From an uncultured Erythrobacter sp. (GTDB taxonomy: Bacteria; Pseudomonadota; Alphaproteobacteria; Sphingomonadales; Sphingomonadaceae): a DNA stretch of 45,150 nucleotides. Positions 1 to 8,495 of the stretch are shown here, piece after piece. How positions within the stretch are numbered: the first letter of the stretch is position 1; every line of letters begins with the position of its first letter. The position numbers and the translations under genes were made by a program. The stretch covers positions 1-45,150 of the forward strand of contig CAJXTZ010000011.1 of NCBI GenBank assembly GCA_913061345.1. Direction: 5' to 3'. Under the pieces are notes generated by a model that saw only the letters and a list, made by a program, of their open reading frames with translations, had not been told where the DNA came from and ran no database searches.

Positions 1-2
1 TG

Positions 3-860
3 CTGGGTCCGCAGAGCACGGCGCACAGCCGACTGACCTTTGCGCAGGCCTTCAACTCGCTGGGCACCACCGTCTTCCCGATAATCGGATCGATCGTCAT
101 TCTCGGTACCCTTGCCAATGTGACTGCGGACCAGCTTTCGGGCTCGGAGCTTACCGCTTATCGCCAGGCAGAGAGCGAAGCGATCTGGCAGGGTTATCTC
201 GGCGTCGCGATCCTGATTGCGCTGGTGGCCCTTGCCGTGTGGCTGTTCCGTAACCGGCTTCAGGGGGAAAAGCACGAGGCCTCCTCGGGCCTTGCCGGGC
301 TCGACCTGCTGAAGCGCGGCCGGTTCGGTTACGGCGCACTGTGTATCTTCCTCTATGTCGGCGCAGAGGTCTCGATCGGATCGATTATCATCAGCTACCT
401 TGCACAGGACCGAGTGCTGGGACAGCCCGCAAGCGTGATCGGCTGGATGATCGGCCTGTACTGGGGCGGCGCGATGGTGGGCCGCTTCATCGGCTCCTAC
501 TTCCTGCGCATCTTCTCGCCAGGTAAGATCCTCGCGTTCAACGCGACCGGTTCGATCGTGCTCATCCTCATCAGCACGCTGACCACGGGAGAGATTTCAG
601 CCTATAGCCTGCTGGCGGTTGGCCTGATGAATTCGATCATGTTCCCGACGATCTTCTCGCTCGCCTGCGAGAAGCTGGGACCGCGTGCGGCTGACGGATC
701 GGGCATCATCAACGTCGCCATCTTTGGCGGCGCGGTAGTCCCGCTGCTCTACGGCGTTCTCGCCGATACCAGCGGCAGCCTCGCCTTCGCCATGATCCTT
801 CCCATCTCATGCTACGCCATCATCGCAGGCTTCGGCATCTTCGCAAAAAGACCGGCCTGA
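3..860 (+). CDS. FucP/GluP-type sugar:H+ symporter (MFS), 5'-truncated
   Basis: Inner-membrane major facilitator of the fucose/glucose/galactose:proton symporter family. The reading frame is open from the first bases of the window, so the N-terminal part lies outside. The first visible residues include AQAFNSLGTT, a family hallmark, and the second half carries YVGAEVSIGS and a GRFIGSYFL segment, both typical of the FucP C-terminal bundle. About 285 codons remain out of roughly 400-430 usual. Hydrophobic segments alternate with short loops through to the stop. The internal ATG-like start at 120 is not the real start because homology extends upstream of it. The sugar carried cannot be told from sequence. 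The next gene is about 775 bp away, so no operon partner is visible downstream. Confidence 0.88.
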   Translation: MGPQSTAHSRLTFAQAFNSLGTTVFPIIGSIVILGTLANVTADQLSGSELTAYRQAESEAIWQGYLGVAILIALVALAVWLFRNRLQGEKHEASSGLAGLDLLKRGRFGYGALCIFLYVGAEVSIGSIIISYLAQDRVLGQPASVIGWMIGLYWGGAMVGRFIGSYFLRIFSPGKILAFNATGSIVLILISTLTTGEISAYSLLAVGLMNSIMFPTIFSLACEKLGPRAADGSGIINVAIFGGAVVPLLYGVLADTSGSLAFAMILPISCYAIIAGFGIFAKRPA

Positions 861-1635
861 CGGGGATTCTGAAACGGATAAGATTTGAATTCGATAGGTC
901 GCATAGAAACACCCCTATTCAGAAATCAGATCCAGCTTCTTAACTTACCTTCAAGCAATAGTGGGTGCACTGCTACCCAATCTTGGACCGTTCGGGTTTA
1001 ACGTTTTTCGCCTTTCCCAGATCCGGTGGGCTGGTCTCACTGGCTGATTTTGCGAGCGTGATCGGAGGGTTAAGTTCATGCAGCGGACCTTGCTGATGTT
1101 CGGCTGCATGACTTTAGGCACAGCTTCGCAAGCGTTGCTGTTTCGATGGGGCTAGAACCACGATCCATCAGCCCTACTTGCACGCTCGCAATCGCCAATT
1201 GCGAAGATGAGCGGTTATCACCAACAACCCAGACGTGGTGATTAAAGTCTCGGCGACTTCAACCTCCACGAGCAGTCCCGCAAACATAATTGTAAGTCCG
1301 GTCAAGGGTCAACGTTTCTTGCGCGTCCCCACCCACTGAACCTTACGTCCTGTCGGTTTTTGACGTTCGCATTATCGAGACATTTCGCAGCCCTAGCGCT
1401 GCAACTAATTCTAACGCGTACTTTTCACGGAATTAGCGGGTTGAAGTTCTGGGCTGTAAGACTTCCACCCACCGTTCCTGCAAATGGCGGCAATGCGCCC
1501 CGTAGCAGTCATTCGTGCGCTTGCTGCTATGAACCGGAAGCTGCCGTTCGTTACTGTTCGGCCGGATGGACCACGACCTCGGAGTAGATCGTTCATCGGC
1601 TTGATCCAGCCGTGCCTCGCTGGCAGACGCCGCCA
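861..1635. other. long non-coding interval with inverted repeats
   Basis: No reading frame here has recognisable protein similarity, and the short ORFs lack ribosome binding sites. Two perfect inverted repeats are visible: TTGCGAGCGTG at 1050-1060 with its complement at 1181-1191, and TCATGCAGC at 1076-1084 with GCTGCATGA at 1103-1111. The second pair could form a hairpin with an 18-nt loop, but it has no T-run after it, so it is not a standard terminator. The base composition is less GC-rich than the flanking genes. It may be decayed DNA plus the promoter of the downstream phosphatase gene. Confidence 0.5.
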
Positions 1636-2283
1636 ATGCGGATCGCCATCTACGACCTTGATAACACGTTGACGCGGCGGGCAACCTTCACGCCATTCCT
1701 GGTCTTCGCAGCGAAGCGTATTGCACCATGGAGATTGGCGCTGCTGCCAGTCTGGGTAGCGATGATGATTGGATATCGCGCAGGGCTTTACGATCGAACG
1801 GCGCTCAAGACGCGCGGGATGCGGCTGCTGCTTGGCGTGACAGACATTGCAACACTTGAAAAATTGGGCCGGCAGTTCGCTGACCGTCGTATGAAAAATG
1901 ATGGGTTCATGCCTGCGGCCCTTGCCTTGCTTGAGGAAGATCGAGCACAAGGCGCGCGTATCGTCGTCGCGACAGCAGCGTTCGAATTCTATGCGAGAGC
2001 TTTCGCCGACCATCTCAGGATTGACACGGTGATCGGGACACACTGGGACGATTGCTCGATCCCAGGAGGAAATTGTTACGGCGAGACAAAGCTTGCGCGG
2101 GTTCGGCAGTGGGCCGAGCAGGAGGGCCAGTCACTGGAGGAAATGGATCTGCGCTTCGTGAGCGACAGCTTTGCCGATGCGCCGCTACTGGAACTGGCAG
2201 GCGACCCGATCTTTATCACCGCAAGTTCTGGCAAGAGGGCAAGGGCGCAGGCACGCGGCTGGCGGGTGCTTAGCGCTGACTGA
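1636..2283 (+). CDS. HAD-superfamily subfamily IB phosphatase
   Basis: Predicted cytoplasmic phosphomonoesterase of the HAD-IB group (phosphoserine phosphatase relatives). The catalytic loop DLDNTLT (DxDxT) lies within the first dozen residues. A conserved VATAAFEFYA segment (motif II region) and SDSFADAPLLELAG (motif IV region) follow, and the length of about 215 aa fits the family. A GTG at 1612 would add eight residues without similarity; I prefer the ATG at 1636, which places the strand just before the DxDxT loop, although neither start has a strong ribosome binding site. The 3' end overlaps the convergent glycosyltransferase gene by 14 bp. Its position beside glycan genes and an NTP transferase suggests dephosphorylation of a sugar- or polyol-phosphate intermediate, but the substrate is inference. 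Confidence 0.8.
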   Translation: MRIAIYDLDNTLTRRATFTPFLVFAAKRIAPWRLALLPVWVAMMIGYRAGLYDRTALKTRGMRLLLGVTDIATLEKLGRQFADRRMKNDGFMPAALALLEEDRAQGARIVVATAAFEFYARAFADHLRIDTVIGTHWDDCSIPGGNCYGETKLARVRQWAEQEGQSLEEMDLRFVSDSFADAPLLELAGDPIFITASSGKRARAQARGWRVLSAD

Positions 2284-3364
2284 GCAGCTCTTCGAGCCGA
2301 CGAATGATCACCGCCCCCGTTGCGTCGAATCTCTCCTGCGAGAACCTATCCAGCACCCGCGCGCGTGCTTTGTGCCCCATCGAAGCGAGGTCTTGCGGGG
2401 CATCCAGCAACTCGCCGAGCGCCCTGGCCAGCGAATGCGGGTCGGCGACCTCGACAACGCGTCCCGTAGCGGGCGCGTCGACAGTGAAGGGCATTTCCCC
2501 TGTGCGCGAGACGATGGCGGGAAGGGCCGCCTGCATTGCCTCGTGCGCGGCGATGCAGAATCCTTCGCGGCGCGATGGCTGCACATAAAGGTGAAGTTTC
2601 GCCAGGTAGCTTGCGGGGTCATTGGCAAACCCGATGAAGTCGATCGTATCCAGGTTTAGGGCCTTGGCACGGGCCCGCAACACCTTCTCGTCCCCACCGG
2701 CCCCCGCAATCGTAATTCGATAGGATGTGTTCGGCGTATTGGAGCCACCATGCAGGATGGTAAGGGCGTCGATAAGAATGTCGTACCCTTTGTTGGAGTG
2801 GAGCCTGCCGAGGCTGCCGATCTGCAGTATCTCTCCCGGTTGCCAGGGCTGCGCCCGGGGAGCACCCGGTTCGGCGGCGAAGATGGGCCAGGTGATAAGC
2901 CGATCTGGCGGAATGCCCAGTCGCGTGCCGGTCAGCGCGGCAACCTGTGAACTGTCTGCTACCCAGATGTCGGTCGCACCCGCACGCCAGCGCAGCAGCC
3001 GCTCATTCCATGGCTTGAGGAACGCATTGTGCTGCCAGCTCACGACCGGGATATTAAGTCTTCTGCCCGCAATCTGTCCGAGCAGCGTCGCGCGCGTTAG
3101 CGAGGTCCAGATTACTTCCGCACCCCATTCACGCGACTGATCCCGAATCCAGCGGTAGGCGGCCAACTGGTCCTTTTCGCCGCCGTGGCGCACCACGGGT
3201 TCGATGCCCTCTGTCCGCAATCGTTCGATCGCGAGTCCGTTGCGCCTGGTGAGTGCCATGACGCGAACATCCGCGCCTGCCTTCTCCAATGCGCGGACAA
3301 TTTTTGGAAGCGGTGTCTGCGCGCCCCCGCCCTCCATGGAGTTGATCACATAGGCTATCCGCAT
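2270..3364 (-). CDS. family 4 glycosyltransferase (GT-B fold)
   Basis: Predicted cytoplasmic, membrane-associated retaining glycosyltransferase. The N-terminus MRIAYVINSMEGGGAQ is the usual first strand and glycine-rich loop of GT4 enzymes. The C-terminal nucleotide-sugar domain shows GSLGRLHSNKGYDILIDA and a later EGFCIAAHEAMQ segment, where the two glutamates mark the EX7E motif. Length is 364 aa, normal for the family. The start overlaps the end of the upstream TagF-like gene by 10 nt, so the two are one transcription unit read away from the flippase. The acceptor and donor are not predictable. The neighbours point to assembly of a cell-surface glycan. Confidence 0.87.
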   Translation of the reverse strand: MRIAYVINSMEGGGAQTPLPKIVRALEKAGADVRVMALTRRNGLAIERLRTEGIEPVVRHGGEKDQLAAYRWIRDQSREWGAEVIWTSLTRATLLGQIAGRRLNIPVVSWQHNAFLKPWNERLLRWRAGATDIWVADSSQVAALTGTRLGIPPDRLITWPIFAAEPGAPRAQPWQPGEILQIGSLGRLHSNKGYDILIDALTILHGGSNTPNTSYRITIAGAGGDEKVLRARAKALNLDTIDFIGFANDPASYLAKLHLYVQPSRREGFCIAAHEAMQAALPAIVSRTGEMPFTVDAPATGRVVEVADPHSLARALGELLDAPQDLASMGHKARARVLDRFSQERFDATGAVIIRRLEELLSQR

Positions 3365-4542
3365 CGCGCTCCTCCCTTCCGGCGTCCGATTGCGGCAGCG
3401 ATCGCGTTAGCCGCTCGTTCGGATGCCGGAGTGTCAGACAGCGCGAAGGTATGGGCAATCAGCCGTGTCTGGTCAGTGTGATAGCGCTCGCCGATTGCTT
3501 CCCACTGGGCAAGTGCGGAAACCAGGCCGCAAGTACTCTCCAGCCTCTCCCCGGTTCGCAGAAAGGGCAGCGCCGCCTCGCCCTGCGAGCCGAGAGCGCC
3601 GTTAGGGTCCAACAGGAATACGGGCCTCGGTCGCACAAGAAATTCGTAAATCTGGCTCGATGCATCGCCGATGTAGCCGTCCGCTCCGAGCATATACGAC
3701 ATGTCGAAGAGTCGCGAACCGTCGATGTCGATAAGGATGTTCGGCACTGCCAGCGCCTCCTTGGGGATTTCGGGGCGCACTCTGCCGACTCTGTATTCGG
3801 GTGAGATGTGAACGGCCTTGCGGAACAGCATGACGTGTGGCGCGAAGATCAGATTGTAAGCCTGACCGGCCTCGCTCGCAAACCAACGGAGCAATTCGGG
3901 TCCTGTATCAAACCAGCTCGACAGGTGCGGGTCGAAGTGCGGGTTATAGACGAATGTCGGGCGACCGTTGCCGAAGAAGTCAGGTCGCGCATGAATGTCG
4001 ATGCCCTCGAACTTGGCATAGCCTGTCACCTCGATCTTCGCTGGGTCGACGCCGTTGGCGACGAGCTGCTCCTTCATTTTCGTACCGGCTACGAGGCTGA
4101 GCTCGAAACGCCGGTGGTCGGGATGGAAGGTCACGCTGCGATCACCCGTCCCGTGAGGCACCCTGATGAACAGCGGTGCAGTGTGCGGATCGAAGCGTCG
4201 CTTGACCCTCAGACAAGTCCGCTCGGTTGAAACAACCGCGTCGCTAGCGGCGAGGAGAGACGAGTGCATGCGGAGGCGAGCGAGGCGGGTGGCGGGAGCG
4301 ACCTTATCCAGCATCCAGGCCGCGCCCCCGACGAGGCGCGGCAGAGAGAGCTCCTGCCAGTTGATCCGCAACGCATCTTCCGGCCGAACGAGGTTCTCGA
4401 TCTGCGCGCGGACGGCGCCGCTGGCATAGGCCACCAAGGTCTCGACCCCCGGATGGAGCCGGGCCATTGCCCCGGCGACCGGAGCGAGATGACCCACCTG
4501 ATGCGCCGCGTCGTGGTTGAACAGGAAAACCGCTCGGGACAT
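3355..4542 (-). CDS. TagB/TagF-like CDP-glycerol glycerophosphotransferase family protein
   Basis: Resembles the Glyphos_transf family, which transfers a polyol phosphate from a CDP-activated donor. Visible landmarks are VFLFNHDAAHQVGHLAPV at the N-terminus, RVPHGTGDRSV in the middle, TGYAKFEGID, and ADGYIGDASSQIYEFL near the C-terminus, matching the position of the conserved D-x-S-S region of TagF. No membrane span is evident. I chose the ATG at 4542; an upstream ATG at 4602 would add 20 residues of low similarity. It is co-transcribed with the GT4 gene and divergent from the flippase. True teichoic acid is a Gram-positive polymer, so in this Gram-negative setting the product is more likely a glycerol- or ribitol-phosphate substituent on a surface glycan (inference). 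Confidence 0.7.
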   Translation of the reverse strand: MSRAVFLFNHDAAHQVGHLAPVAGAMARLHPGVETLVAYASGAVRAQIENLVRPEDALRINWQELSLPRLVGGAAWMLDKVAPATRLARLRMHSSLLAASDAVVSTERTCLRVKRRFDPHTAPLFIRVPHGTGDRSVTFHPDHRRFELSLVAGTKMKEQLVANGVDPAKIEVTGYAKFEGIDIHARPDFFGNGRPTFVYNPHFDPHLSSWFDTGPELLRWFASEAGQAYNLIFAPHVMLFRKAVHISPEYRVGRVRPEIPKEALAVPNILIDIDGSRLFDMSYMLGADGYIGDASSQIYEFLVRPRPVFLLDPNGALGSQGEAALPFLRTGERLESTCGLVSALAQWEAIGERYHTDQTRLIAHTFALSDTPASERAANAIAAAIGRRKGGARCG

Positions 4543-4671
4543 GGGCCGAGCGGATAGGCCAATGGCGCCTCGGTGCAAAGAGAATTGCAGGGCGTGCGCC
4601 ATTTGCCTAGATAGCAGCCAACAGCTACCGCGCGGTCGAGACTAGGGCCGTCCGCCGCATCGGGATTGATA

Positions 4672-6018
4672 ATGAAACTTGCGGCAACGGAGACGGATCG
4701 GCCCGGCGAGCTCCGGCGCGGCGGCCTGCTCAATATCCTCAAGAATGTCGCCTGGCTGATGGGTGGCAAGGGCTTCGGGGCGATCTGCTCCATAGCGTAT
4801 CTTGCCATCCTGTCGCGCTCGCTCGGCCTCAAGGACTTCGGCCACTTCTCGCTCATTTTTGCAACTGGCCTCGCGCTGGTCGCGTTGGCAAGCTTCCAGA
4901 CCTGGCAGACAGTGGTGAAGTTCGGCGCCGAGCCCTCGCGCCGCAAGGATTGGTGCAATTTCGGACGTCTCTTGTGGCTGTGCGGGGCCATCGACGTTTC
5001 GGGCGCGGCGGTTGGAACTCTGGTAGCCTTCGTCGTGTACTACGGGTTCGGAGGTGCGCTCAGCCTCAATCCCGAATTCATCGACATGGCCTTCTGGTTC
5101 AACGTCGCATTGCTGTGGTCGCGGATGACCACACCCAACGGCATTGTTCGCGTTCTCGACCGCTTCGACCTTGGCACCTATGTCGAAGCGGTGGTCCCCG
5201 CGGGCCGATTGCTCGCCTCGTTGCTGATCATTCTTCTTGGGCCGACCGTGGGCCGCTTTCTCTTTGCCTGGGCCTTCTTCGACCTGCTGACCGGACTACT
5301 GTATTGGATCGTCGCTTGGCGTCTCGTGCCCAAGGCTCTTAGTCGCAAGACCTTCGGCCATTTCCGCGAGACGCTGACCGCCCATTCAGAAGTGCCCAAG
5401 TTCTTCGGCATCACTTATGCCAGTTCGACGCTCGATGCGATCTACAAGCAGGGGCCAGTCCTGGCCGTAGGCCTCCTCCTGGGCACCAGCGCGGCAGGTC
5501 TTTACCGCCTCGCCGACCAATTGGGTCAGGGGATCGGTAAGCTTTCGGGAATGCTGACGCGCGCGATCTTCCCCGAGTTCGCGGTGGCGCATACCACGCA
5601 GGCGATCGACCTGTTCCGCCGGCTGGTTCGACAGGTGACGCTGATCGCCGCGCTCGGCGGCGTTGGCGTAATTCTGGTCGCCATTTTCCTCGGGGAGCCG
5701 CTGCTCACATTGATCGGAGGCGAGGCCTATACGGCTGGCGCGGTTATCCTCATCCCACTGGCAGTCGCCGCGTCTTTCGAACTTGCGTCGGTGGCTTACG
5801 AGCCGATGCTCTATTCGACGGGACACGCGCAATATCCGCTGGTGATCCGGTTGATTGCGGTCGCTGTGCTGGGTTTCGGCATTTTCCTTCCTTTGCCGAT
5901 GGGGGCGATCGGCATGGGCATCGCTGTCGCCTGCGGCATGGCCGTGTCGTGGGTGCTGATGAGCGCGACCGTCTTGCGGGTAATGCGCAGCCTGGTTCTG
6001 GCGGAGAAAACGACGTGA
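4672..6018 (+). CDS. Wzx-type oligosaccharide flippase / lipopolysaccharide biosynthesis protein
   Basis: Integral inner-membrane protein of about 448 aa with roughly a dozen hydrophobic segments, beginning LKNVAWLMGGKGFGAICSIA, the usual opening of the polysaccharide-synthesis (PST/MATE-like) flippase family. It would move lipid-linked oligosaccharide across the inner membrane. ATG at 4672 is preferred over the TTG at 4666 because a GGGA motif lies about seven bases upstream of the ATG. Its stop overlaps the GTG start of the next gene (GTGA), so the two are translationally coupled. The divergent region 4543-4671 probably holds the promoters for this unit and for the TagF-like/GT4 unit. Confidence 0.85.
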   Translation: MKLAATETDRPGELRRGGLLNILKNVAWLMGGKGFGAICSIAYLAILSRSLGLKDFGHFSLIFATGLALVALASFQTWQTVVKFGAEPSRRKDWCNFGRLLWLCGAIDVSGAAVGTLVAFVVYYGFGGALSLNPEFIDMAFWFNVALLWSRMTTPNGIVRVLDRFDLGTYVEAVVPAGRLLASLLIILLGPTVGRFLFAWAFFDLLTGLLYWIVAWRLVPKALSRKTFGHFRETLTAHSEVPKFFGITYASSTLDAIYKQGPVLAVGLLLGTSAAGLYRLADQLGQGIGKLSGMLTRAIFPEFAVAHTTQAIDLFRRLVRQVTLIAALGGVGVILVAIFLGEPLLTLIGGEAYTAGAVILIPLAVAASFELASVAYEPMLYSTGHAQYPLVIRLIAVAVLGFGIFLPLPMGAIGMGIAVACGMAVSWVLMSATVLRVMRSLVLAEKTT

Positions 6019-6767
6019 ATTCAGCGCTCGTATTGGCGGGAACCCGGCCGGGCGGCGATCCGCTTGCCGGGGTCGAGGGCAAGCCGCACAAGGCATTGAT
6101 TGAAATCGAGGGCAGGACGCTCCTCGAACGAGTGGTCACGGCGCTGCGCGGTGCAGGAATGGACCGCATCGGCGTATCCTGCGACGATGGGCCTGTCGCC
6201 GAACTCGCCCGCTCGCTGGAATGCGAGGTGATGCGCACAGGAGCCGGGCCCGGTGAAAGCGCCAGCATCGCCTTCGCCGTGTTTGGAGCGCCGCTCCTCA
6301 TTACGACCGCCGACCACGCGCTGTTGCGGCCAGAATGGGTGTGCGAACTTATAGAAGGTACGCCTACGGACGCCGATCTGGGCGTCGCGATGGCAAAGCA
6401 GGAAGATATCGAGATAGCGATGCCCGGCAGCAAGCGAACCTACCTGCGGTTTGCCGACGGTTCATGGTCGGGCTGCAATCTTTTCTACCTGCAAACCCGT
6501 CGCGCCGAGGCCGCGCTGGCAACTTGGCGCAGCGTCGAGGCGGATCGCAAGCACCCTTGGCGAATAGTCCGCAGGCTGGGGCTGACCACGCTCGCCTCCT
6601 ATGCCCTTGGTCGTCTCGGTTTGGGCGCTGGAATCGCACGGCTCGGGTGCCGCATCGGTATCAAGGCGTGCTTGGTCAGGGTGTCGGATGGTCTAGCGGC
6701 TGTCGATGTCGACAAGCCGCAGGACCTAGAAGATATCCGTCGCCGTCTTGCGCGGACTATGAGCTAG
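6015..6767 (+). CDS. MobA-like NTP transferase domain protein
   Basis: About 250 aa with a single nucleotidyltransferase-type Rossmann domain. It opens with ALVLAGTRPGGDPLA, a variant of the LAGG nucleotide-binding loop, followed by KPHKALIEIEGRTLLERV, and has LLITTADHALL as the metal-binding acidic strand. The C-terminus ends with a hydrophobic helical stretch and AAVDVDKPQDLE, common in this group. The GTG at 6015 is chosen because GGAG lies eight bases upstream and it overlaps the flippase stop; an upstream in-frame start at 5949 would sit deep in the flippase. The likely role is activation of a phosphorylated alcohol or sugar as an NDP derivative for the neighbouring transferases. Substrate unknown. 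Confidence 0.8.
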   Translation: MNSALVLAGTRPGGDPLAGVEGKPHKALIEIEGRTLLERVVTALRGAGMDRIGVSCDDGPVAELARSLECEVMRTGAGPGESASIAFAVFGAPLLITTADHALLRPEWVCELIEGTPTDADLGVAMAKQEDIEIAMPGSKRTYLRFADGSWSGCNLFYLQTRRAEAALATWRSVEADRKHPWRIVRRLGLTTLASYALGRLGLGAGIARLGCRIGIKACLVRVSDGLAAVDVDKPQDLEDIRRRLARTMS

Positions 6768-7070
6768 CGCTGATCCGCCAACTGCGCGCCGATGGTTAGC
6801 GGCCATGATATAGAGCAAGGGAAAATCACTCGGGTTCGAGATGGTCGTACAGCTGAACTGGATTACCGTTTTCCGGTACCGCAGATTGGCAGATGAAGCG
6901 CCGTTATCGGAAGAGGAACCGGCCAGAGCTTAATCACGCGAAAAATCCCTTTCATTACATCTGCCATCCCGATCCGCAGTGGATCGGGTCTTTCCCGTTC
7001 CCAAGGAAGGGAACTTCACTCTTAAGGCTCCGTTCCGATTTCGAGGGAGTAACCGATGGCAAAGGAGCGC
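6768..7070. other. non-coding interval next to decayed island
   Basis: No gene is supported here. The interval carries the two tandem hairpins at 6968-7014. At its right edge there is a good translation-start context (GAGGGAG then ATG at 7056) whose reading frame loses any sense after about five codons, where AlbA_2 pseudogene sequence on the other strand begins at about 7071. That looks like a deletion or recombination junction between two unrelated broken genes. Confidence 0.45.
6968..6993 (+). terminator. possible intrinsic terminator after the flippase/NTP-transferase unit
   Basis: A perfect 8-bp stem CCCGATCC / GGATCGGG with a 5-nt loop is followed by TCTTT. It lies about 200 bp after the last gene of the plus-strand unit. 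A second hairpin, GTTCCC-AAGGAA-GGGAAC at 6997-7014, follows at once. The T-run is short, so termination is only likely, and the pair may instead belong to a decayed element. Confidence 0.4.
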
Positions 7071-8095
7071 ACGCGGGCGCTTCTCCCCAGAAATGTAAAC
7101 CTCGGGCATACCTTCATAAAAATTACCGAGGTTTTCGAAAACCAATCGGTCTGGATGTTCGGTTACAACTACACGGCCGTTCTGCTTGTAGTCCTGATGG
7201 GCAATGCAATTGTGCAAAGCCTCGAGCACGACCTCTTGATCATATTTATTCACTTCATGTGCAAGCAATTCATCCTCAGGCAACAGCCGGGCCCGTATGT
7301 TGCGGATTTTGGCTTACAATTGAGATGTCGACAAAAGGAACGGCGGCGAAAAATGCTCATAAGCTCTTTCATCTCCGGTTAGGCTCCAAGTGATCTCAGC
7401 CGGATGAGGATTGAACCGTAAAGCAGTCTCCGCCTTGCCAAGCAAGATAAGGGCTGTGCGCGTGATAGCCCCATCTACAGTGACACGCGCGCGATTAAGT
7501 AGGGTCTCTTCACTCCAGCTATCTACGTCTAGATTACTATGCTTGGTCGCGAAGCGCTCCCGTGCTTGACCCAGCGCTTCTGGATCAAGATGATCTATAC
7601 TTGCCCCCTCTACAACCTGGGCCGTCCAATCAGCGGCCAGTGTTTGCCCTCGAATTTCGTCTAGCTTATCCGGTGCAAGCGCTACGAGGTTTTCATTTGC
7701 CCTACCGTAATAATGACCGTTCCAAGCGACCGGCATACCCAGCGGCGCTGCTGGAATTTCAAAAAGAATCACTCACCCGTTGATATGGTGCAGAACGTGG
7801 CCTTCGCGAAAAGTCAGGCTGCCCGTGCCGTTGCGAACGTTCAGTTTGTCAGCCTGCAAGCGTTCTAAGCCTTCTTTGTAAGTTGTCCCGACGACTGATC
7901 TACTCTTGTTATCGGCACCGAAAGCAAGCCAGCCTCAGTCTTTTCAACGCAAATTGGCTTCGTTGGAAAGTGCTGAGAAATATTTGCCCAAATCTCCGCT
8001 GGAATAGGCTTCTCCAGCACGTTTGAACTCAACAACTTCGTTTTCCCAGCCCACGATAAGGGATTGAAGCAATTCGTTTAATCAGGGTCGGTCAT
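7071..8095 (-). pseudogene. AlbA_2 (Schlafen-like) ATP-binding transcriptional regulator, multiply disrupted
   Basis: Reading the minus strand from an ATG at 8095 gives MTDPD, then a one-base deletion. In the next frame a family-like sequence runs on: LNELLQSLIVGWENEVVEF, then GKYFSALSNEANLR, then GWLAFGADNKSRSVVG, then VILFEIPAAPLGMPVAW and HYYGRANENL, and finally LLPEDELLAHEVNKYDQ and LEALHNCIAHQDY. This matches the order seen in full-length AlbA_2 regulators. The frame is interrupted by TGA at 7944-7946, TGA at 7935-7937, TGA at 7773-7775 and TAA at 7314-7316. Similarity stops after ISGEKRPR at about 7071, so the C-terminal third is lost. Codon use and GC are unlike the neighbours, which suggests horizontal acquisition followed by decay. 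Confidence 0.82.
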
Positions 8096-8214
8096 GGAGA
8101 CTGGGATAGCAACAGGTTCAGTTAGATCAAGCGACCGGCTGCTGGATTGAACACCCGGTTTTCCATACCCATTCCACACGAAACAAATGGCATTCCACTA
8201 AGCCATTGAAATAA

Positions 8215-8291
<77 letters not shown>

Positions 8292-8387
8292 TTAACAGCG
8301 GCGCGCCGTAGCAATGGCACGAGCTCGCGCCAAGTGCAATCGTGCCTCGTGGCGGTGAATCCCATCGCGCTGGGCAGTTGAAGTATT

Positions 8388-8495
8388 GTGAAAACAGTAG
8401 CCGATCCACGCGGACTTTCCCTCGACGAGCTACGACGAGACGCCGATGTCGCTAACCGATTGGCAACCAGCGCTGCACTATGGCGCGAGACATGA
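8388..8495 (+). CDS. possible 35-aa microprotein coupled to the next gene
   Basis: A GTG-initiated frame of 35 codons encodes a charged, helix-prone peptide containing PRGLSLDELRRDADVANRL. Its TGA overlaps the ATG of the following gene as ATGA, the usual sign of translational coupling. The codon third positions look GC-biased like real genes here. The ribosome binding site is weak (TTGAAG). I do not recognise the peptide. It could be a real leader or small partner of the downstream hypothetical protein, or chance. It does support 8492 as that gene's start. Confidence 0.4.
   Translation: MKTVADPRGLSLDELRRDADVANRLATSAALWRET

Noticed and set aside
1411..2043. 210-codon minus-strand frame across the HAD gene
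   Set aside because: It overlaps a clear HAD-IB phosphatase on the plus strand and its own translation is low-complexity with no motif.
6893..7382. Plus-strand open frames at 6893 and 7056
   Set aside because: They run antisense through AlbA_2 pseudogene sequence; only the first few codons at 7056 have a plausible start context, so no gene is called.
7773..7946. In-frame TGA codons read as selenocysteine or recoded UGA
   Set aside because: A one-base deletion near the start, a TAA in the same frame and a lost C-terminus show that the gene is dead, and no SECIS-like hairpin is evident.
8186..8207. Hairpin downstream of tRNA-Arg as a firm terminator
   Set aside because: The stem is only six base pairs and the following T-run is three bases, so I mention it with the tRNA but do not call it.
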